Below, piece by piece: positions 58,130 to 64,000 of a stretch of DNA of 64,000 nucleotides. A program made the translations under genes and the position numbers. Within the stretch, counting starts at the first letter, position 1. Each line of letters starts with the position of its first letter. The stretch is from Wyeomyia smithii (Eukaryota; Arthropoda; Insecta; Diptera; Culicidae). Location of the stretch: the NCBI RefSeq assembly GCF_029784165.1, contig NC_073696.1:7502001-7566000 (forward strand), written 5' to 3'. The notes under the pieces are model-generated. The model had not been told where the DNA came from. It saw nothing but the letters and a program-made list of their open reading frames with translations, and searched no databases.

Positions 58130-60150
58130 GCTAGCAATAGCTTAGGAATTCCTCACCTATGAACTGCGGTCCGTTTTCTGTCTTTCAAGTTTCAGGCATA
58201 CCAAACCGACAATAGGTCTCGTGAAAAGCTCTTACGGGCAAGATTGCTGTAATCTGCTTCATGACAATGACTTCTACGAATTGGCTAGAATAGTCCACGA
58301 TTACTATTAAATTATGTCCGGAAGGCAGAGGTCCAATTAAATCTGCTGCTAAATCTGCCCAAGGTTTCTCAGCTATCCTTGTCGATCTGATTGATTCTGG
58401 AGGCTCCAGAGCTGCCACTATTGTACATGATTTGCAGAGTTTTACCGTCCTTTCAGCCTATTTGTCGATTCCAGGCCACCAAACCTTCTGACGCAATCTT
58501 CTCTTCATTGTTGCAATTCCGGGATATGACTTATGAGCGAGCTCTAGGATCTTATCTCGAAGCGCAGTCGGATTAACCAAATGGTCTCCGCGCATAATCA
58601 CATTTCCTGTGCGATACAATTCCGATTCGAATACTTTAAAAGGTTTAACGCTTTGTGACCTTGCTGCTTTTTTTCTCAACTGCATGAACTGTGATCGCTC
58701 TCGGAACTATTAACGATGTCAAACTTCTTATATATACTTCAATATCTTCATCAAAAGGATTCGGCCTTGTAATCGATAAACATGACAGCACATCTGCTAT
58801 GTTTGTTGCTCCTGGCTGAAAGATTATGTCAAATTGATGAGTTTGAACGCGTAAAACCCACCTTTCGGTCCTGGGGCACGGCTTGGAGCGTGGACTGAAA
58901 AGGCAAGCCAAGGGCTTACAATCCGTTATAAGTTTGAATTTTGTTCCCAACAAGTAAAGACGAAACTTTTCGACGGCCCACCCAAAGCAAGGGCTTCCCT
59001 TTCAGTTATTTCTTTTCCAAATCTGTAAAGGACTTACTGGCGGAAGCAATGATTTTTTGTTCCTTCCTTTGGTTATCCTGAAGTGAAACTGCTCCTAGTC
59101 CGGTTGAACTTGTATCCGTAACCAAAAAATTTGTTTCCTTTGGATCGAAATATCCAAGGTAGATATTTCCGACTTGATATAGCTTCAAAAGTGCTGTTCC
59201 TCTTTCCAAGTGGAGCTCTTCTCTTAAAAGACTCTCTTCGCATCAGTTTTGCTGGCAAGGTTAAGTAAGAACCTTCCTACGTACGTAATCAACCCTAAAA
59301 AACTGCGGAATTCAACGACATTCGAAGGAGAACGGATTTGTTGGGCTGCCTGGATTCTACTGTCAGTTAGCCAAATACCGTTGCTCGAAAGCTGGTACCC
59401 CAAAAAATCTAATTTCCTCACGCTAAATTGGCACTTCTGTGAGTTAAGCAATATTTCATAACTTTTGAACCTTTCCAGTAGTGCATGTAGACGTCTGTCA
59501 TGCTCTTCTTATGATCTCCCAGGAACAACCACACCAGCAAGGTATACTATAACTCCATCTAGACCAGCCACAACAGTCTCCATTACTTTTTGGTACGACT
59601 CAGCTCAGCTCAGCTGATACCAAACATCAGTTTTTTATATCTATCGAAGAATAATAGGCAAACTGTTAGGTTTCCAACCTTTTTTTGTTTTTTTTTTAAT
59701 GTCTTATATATCTCATTTTGGTGGTAGGCTTCTCTTATATCAGCCTTAGAGAAAAAGACTGCTACACGGATTCTTCCCAAAAGTTCGTCGATGACAGGTA
59801 ATGAATGTTTCTCGCACAGAACCACACAGTTTGCTCTACGTATATTCACGCCGGATATGTACGATGTAGAGCTTCGCCGTTATCTTATTCTGACTTGCCT
59901 TAACCACGGCCGTGAATATTCCGGTGACTTTCAAGACATCTTTGCTGGCGTACGCCCTCAATACTTCATTTCCTTGATTCGAAAAACACTGTACTTGAAC
60001 TGCTTGTTGTATTCGTTTCCAAACCGGAAAGGAAATAATATTTGCGTCTGCACCGGAATCAATAGTCATGGGTACCTCGACTCCTGCGACCACAAAGTGA
60101 AAAACGGTTCAACCCATTTGAATGCGCGACGGACTTCGCTGCTCGGATGG
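58130..60150 (-). pseudogene. Ty3/Gypsy polyprotein, protease to integrase
   Basis: From 60093 downward: protease with TIDSGADANIISF (DSG active site); RT start HSLPVIDELLGRI and FFSKADIREAYHQ (59849-59610); the catalytic box near 59560 decayed from YLDD to YLAG; LLNSQKCQFSV and GYQLSSNGI (59451); RNase H region with FLVTDTSSTGLG and FKLITDCKPLACLF; integrase zinc region (58685-58458); and core start PWADLAADLIGPLPSG (58370) ending in ENGPQFIGEEF near 58150, where the aspartate is replaced. Stops and frameshifts are frequent. It is cut by Penelope sequence on one side and by a BEL LTR on the other. Confidence 0.85.
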
Positions 60151-60152
60151 AA

Positions 60153-60471
60153 TGTGAAATTGTTGAATTTTCTAAGACACGTTTTATTGAACACGATTAT
60201 ATTTGACCGAAATTCTTCTGCTTAAAAAAGCCCGGAGATGTGTATCTATGTGATAATTTATTTCGACTGAACTCTCGAAAGAGCTGCGTATGGCTTATAT
60301 GTACATTCAACTGACAAAGATAGGAGAAAGCCTATTAAGAACGACTTCTCTCGCTATCCGAAAGCTAGTGATAAGGAAGGTATAGTTTCTAGTGCGATCT
60401 GCTGAGTGAGCGAGATCGATATTTCGTAATCTTTAGTACTAATCCTATTAAATATTAGGGATGCTCGAACA
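60153..60471 (-). mobile_element. BEL/Pao 3' LTR
   Basis: The minus strand begins TGTTCGAGCATCCC at 60471, preceded by a purine-rich AGGGGCCGGCATA tract, as expected for a polypurine primer. A TATATAAGCC box (60300-60292), TTCAGTCG initiator (60271-60264, about 31 bases on) and AATAAA (60262-60257) follow. The end at 60153 (TTTCACA) is a guess, because the 5' LTR is outside the window. It is inserted in the Gypsy relic. Confidence 0.65.
60257..60300 (-). promoter_or_regulatory. TATA, initiator and polyadenylation signal in the BEL LTR
   Basis: TATATAA, then TCAGTC at about +1, and AATAAA directly after it, giving a short R region. Confidence 0.6.
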
Positions 60472-61200
60472 TATGCCGGCCCCTGTTGAAAGGTCGCACC
60501 TTTCAACCAGTTAGAATGGGATGGAGTTCACGTCGTCGGCTATCTCTGCTGCCGTTTTCGGCTAACGTCAATTCATAGATCTCCTTGTCGTCTGGTCCAC
60601 GCTGTCGTAACCGAGTCCAGACAGCCGATCAGCTGTTCTACCATTGTTGCCGCTTCACCGTGTGACGTCATGGGAATTCCGTTGTGACTCTTTTGTGATA
60701 TATTTTATTCAGTCCAATTGTGTCTCGCTGATGTCGTTGGAGTCAATCAGGGCAAAATCCACAGCATCAGTAATCGTCTAAAGTCGATCAAGGTTGGGCA
60801 TACTCGTGGATGAGGGATGAAGTAGCCTTTGATGCTCAGCACATGTCGGAGGATAAACATTCTTTAAGTTTTTTGCGAACTTGTAAATAGACAATACTCA
60901 CAGGGCACGGAGGCGCAAGGGCCTCCGATCGTTGCGCAGTGTTGGTGACTGCGATAGAATATAAGTATTAAAGTATTTGCAGGTGCACGGGTTTTACAAT
61001 GCAGGTGCACACTGTCGATCCAGACCATCATCAGGGCTGGGCGTACTCGTGGATGGGGGATGGAGTAGCCATCGATGACCAGAACATGCCGGGGGACGAA
61101 AATTCATTAAGTTTTTTGCAAGATCAATAAAAATAACACTTACTGAATCGGAGGCCCTCAGGCCTCCGTTCGTTGCGCAGTAAATATACTGCGACGGAAG
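60472..61200 (-). repeat. BEL/Pao 3' non-coding region with two direct repeats
   Basis: Two copies of about 148 bases, 60792-60940 and 61034-61181, share TACTCGTGGATG-GGGATG, TTAAGTTTTTTGC and CGTTGCGCAGT. Each ends with a hairpin based on GGAGGCC-n-GGCCTCC (for example 61150-61168). Confidence 0.75.
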
Positions 61201-61289
61201 ATTTAATTGTTGGTAGAGCTGATGCTGGCGGTACTACCATCGACTGTGGGTTGACAAATGGGGAGCACGCAGATTTTTGTTATTGCTCG

Positions 61290-61532
61290 TCAAAACTCTC
61301 CATCTGCTGTCCGAACGTCTACAACTCGGATGTTTCCGTCCTCAGCTCGTATTATGTTGGTGACTCGACCATATCTCCACTTGAGGGGTGGGAGGTTGTC
61401 TTCCTTCACGAGAACCATTGTACCAACAGTGATGTTATCACGAATGCGGGTCCATTTTGTGCGTGGTTGAAGGCCAGATAAATAGTCGGTTGTCCAGCGT
61501 TTCCAAATCCGCCGTAAAAATTCCTGAATCAT
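61290..61532 (-). pseudogene. BEL/Pao polyprotein C-terminal domain
   Basis: RRIWKRWTTDYLSGLQPRTKW, then VGTMVLVKEDNLPPLKWRYG and RVTNIIRAEDGNIRVVDVRT are the C-terminal domain that follows the BEL/Pao integrase. It is offset by a frameshift or small deletion near 61592 from the integrase core. Confidence 0.8.
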
Positions 61533-61591
61533 TTGCCAGTGGTCAAGACGATTTCGAGGGACTTCCGAGAGGTTGGGCTCAGGAATGGATA

Positions 61592-62959
61592 TCAGGGGAC
61601 GAAAACTTCCAGGTCATCTGGGTCTGCTGTCAATGGTGTCAGTAGCGTTACGAAGCCGTCCTGCGACAGGATGGTATTTCCAATTGTTCGGCGGAGGTGA
61701 TTTTTAAACGACTTTACTGCCGCTTCCCACAATCCTCCAAAATTTGGACTGCGAGGCGGGATGAATTTGAACGTGATGCCATCATTTGCGCAGCAGTTTA
61801 TTACCGCGCCTTGGTGTTGTTGTGAGCAAAATTGCTTATGCAAATCTCTTAACTCTCTTGCTGTACCTTTGAAGTTAGTCGCGTTGTCGCATTCGATGAT
61901 GTTTGGTCGTCCTCGTCGAGCGATAAATCGATGCAGCGCTGCTATGAATGCTGCCGTTGAGAGGTCGTAGACAAGCTCTACATGGACTGCCTTAGTGACA
62001 AGGCACACGAAGATTGCTACGTAACATTTGATGGGAGGCGATCTTTTCACTTGGCGGTAGTGGAACGGACCACAGAGATCTACGCCAGTATTGAGAAAGG
62101 GCAATGCTGGAGTAACTCTCTCGTGAGGCAGATCTCCCATGAGCTGCTCTAGTACAGAAGGACGACAGCGGAAGCAATTTATACACGAGTGTACTATTTG
62201 TCGCGCCAGATCACGAACACGTAGTGGCCAGAATTTTTCTCGAACGCAAGCAATAAGTAATTGCGGCCCTGCATGCAGGTTTTTTATATGATAATAGCTC
62301 AAAATAGCACTAGTTAACGGATGTCTAGCCGGTAGAATCATTGGTTGCTTTCTGTCTTCTGAAATGGATGCGTGCCTAAGTCGCCCACGAACTCGCAAAA
62401 TTCCGTCAACGAGAATTGGAACATGACTTTTTAGTTTGGAATTTGCACTAACTTGGCCGGTTTTAACAATTGCAGCAATTTCTTGTTCGAAAACTAATTT
62501 TACCAGAGTTTTTATTGAATCGTTCAATTCTGTTGTTCGAAGGAATCCCGATTTACGCTTATTACGGTTAGCTGCGGTAATGTTGTGGATGAAACGCTGA
62601 ATGTATGCTACGAGTCTTACAAGTTTCGAAAACGACGAATGAAACGAAAATATTTCGTTTGGTGGATATATTCGAACAGGTAGCGAAACTGACCGTTCTC
62701 CTAAGATCTGAGCTGGAAGTTCGAAAGTAGTTTGAGTATTCAAAGGCGGCCAAAATCGAGAGGGTTGCTTTAGCCATTCAGGACCACTCCACCATGCTGA
62801 TGAAGCTTTAAGTTCCGCAGGAATCATACCACGCGAGATTATGTCTGCAGGGTTGTCAATACCTGGCACGTGTGCCCAGGTGCAATTAGCTGTAAGGTGT
62901 TGCACTTCGGATACTCTGTTGGCGATGAACGTTCTCCAGCGAGATGGTGAGCAGCCAAG
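61592..62959 (-). pseudogene. BEL/Pao integrase region
   Basis: In frame with the upstream RT part but separated by a TAG at 62962-62960. It starts GCSPSRWRTFIANRVSEVQH, includes WAHVPGIDNPADIISRG, then a zinc-binding region with H, H (HIKNLHAGPQLL) and CINCFRC. The catalytic core has TGVDLCGPF (D), IECDNATNFKGT (D) and FGGLWEAAVKSFK (E), all three acidic residues kept. It ends early at 61592 after DPDDLEVFVP through a shift. The domain inserts element DNA in intact relatives. Confidence 0.88.
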
Positions 62960-64000
62960 CTAGTGAAGAGTTATCATTGAATCTGTCCAAAATAGAGCCT
63001 TCACATTCAACGATGTGCTGATGTTGACCTTGTGGTACAGATGACTTAGTAGCATTGCCGATGACAGCTCTAGTCGCGGTAAGGAGAGACGCCTTTGCTT
63101 CTTAGAATCGCCAAGAGGAGCTACCTTGGATTTGGCTGCTATGAGACTTACAAAAATGTTTCCATCACTGGATACGGTTCGCAAAAATATACAGGCTCCG
63201 TAGGCTTTTTCTGACGCTTCACAGAAGCCATGTATTTCGGTAACTGTCGGGGAACTGCTGGAAACCCATCGAGGAATATCAATTAATGCGAGGTCATTCA
63301 AACTGTGACGAAAATCTTTCCAATATTGTTGCTGAGTCACATCCAATTGGTCGTCCCAATTCTTTGATTTTCTCCAAAGAGATTGTATAAATATATTTGC
63401 TATCACTACAATTGGCCCAATTAGCCCAAGAGGATCATAGAGACGAGCAGTATCCGAGAGTACGATGCGTCGAGTAATGGTTAATTCCTTTGACCATTCA
63501 GGAACGAAATAGCTAAACTGGTCGTTTATTGGATGCCACTGCAAACCCAGTGTCTTTATTGGTGTTGAATTTGAGTCTAGTGCAAGCGTCGTACGCTCAT
63601 CGCGCAGTTCCGTAGGTATTTTTCCCAACAGTACAGAAGAATTTGATGACCATTTACGAAGGCTAAAACCGGCAGACTGTAACAACTCTAGAAGTTGCAC
63701 ACAAAGCAGTTCCCCCGTTTGCTCATCATCGATACCAGTTAACATATCGTCAACATAAAAGTCCTTAGCTAGGACAGTTGCTGCGAGGGGAAAGTCCTTT
63801 GATCCATCCTTTGACAACTGCTGAAGGCATTTGGTGGCCAAGTATGGAGCAGATGCGGTACCGTACGTGACCGTCGTAAGCTCAAAGGTTTTGAGCGGTT
63901 GGGACGATGAATTGCGCCAGATAATTCGCTGCAGTGGATAGTCTGAATAATGAATGCGAATTTGGCGATACATTTTTTCGATATCTGCTACTAAGACAAA
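62960..64000 (-). pseudogene. BEL/Pao reverse transcriptase and RNase H, runs off the window
   Basis: The frame enters from beyond 64000 with FVLVADIEKMYRQIRIHY, then TVTYGTASAPYLATKCL, the catalytic DFYVDDMLTG, LRKWSSNSSVLL, LYDPLGLIGPIVV and LWRKSKNWDD. A segment with HGFCEASEKAYGACIFLR (RNase H start) and LPRLELSSAMLLSHLYHKV leads to FWTDSMITLH and a TAG stop in place of a tryptophan. Apart from that stop the 340 codons are open, so the element is fairly young. The protease and gag parts lie outside. Confidence 0.88.

Overview
The window looks like accessory, repeat-dense DNA from an insect, most likely a mosquito of the Aedes group. The reasons are a tRNA-derived SINE with Feilai-like layout, a DD37E IS630/Tc1/mariner element, Penelope, Gypsy and BEL/Pao elements, and Jockey and CR1-like non-LTR elements, many of them nested. 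There are no bacterial-style operons. I see only one convincing candidate host gene, an intronless 197-residue two-membrane-span protein at 12974-13567 on the minus strand; I do not recognise its family.

Layout. 1-6 kb holds a SINE with perfect target duplications and small Copia and non-LTR relics. 6-11.4 kb holds a hairpin MITE, half of a large foldback element, and an RTE-like retroelement on the minus strand split by a Jockey/CR1-like fragment, with two more fragments of the same family. 11.8-12.2 kb is a purine (GA) tract. 13-14 kb holds the candidate gene. 15.3-23.7 kb holds MITEs and repeat units described below, one of them split by a nearly intact 4.2-kb Jockey-clade element (17942-22162). 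23.7-29.1 kb is a foldback MITE split by a CR1-like element. 29.2-33 kb is a three-fold repeated segment carrying a mariner ITmD37E relic. 34.5-36.6 kb holds a Tc1-like relic and a 1.39-kb palindromic foldback. 38.6-42.9 kb is largely unique non-coding sequence. 43.1-45.1 kb is a tandem array of promoter-bearing repeats. 49.1-52.7 kb is an inverted Penelope dimer with a solo LTR in one arm. 55.0-64 kb holds a second SINE, a broken Gypsy element interrupted by Penelope and Harbinger sequence, and a BEL/Pao element running off the right edge.

The most interesting structure is a repeat family, here called the SL unit, with about six copies between 15.8 and 53.6 kb, all transcribable from the minus strand. 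Complete copies have a CCAAT box, a TATA box about 75 bp downstream, a non-coding body of about 110-bp repeats centred on CCACAGCTGTGG palindromes, and a 3' end that resembles a replication-dependent histone mRNA end: a 6-bp stem with a 4-base TTTG/TTTC loop, then a conserved TGAAGAGTTAA-type element 13-14 bases later. The stems differ between copies with compensating base changes. No histone or other protein is encoded. Several mobile elements have landed in these units at the predicted start site, TATA box and 3' element. I know of no described family with this combination, but I could not search for one.
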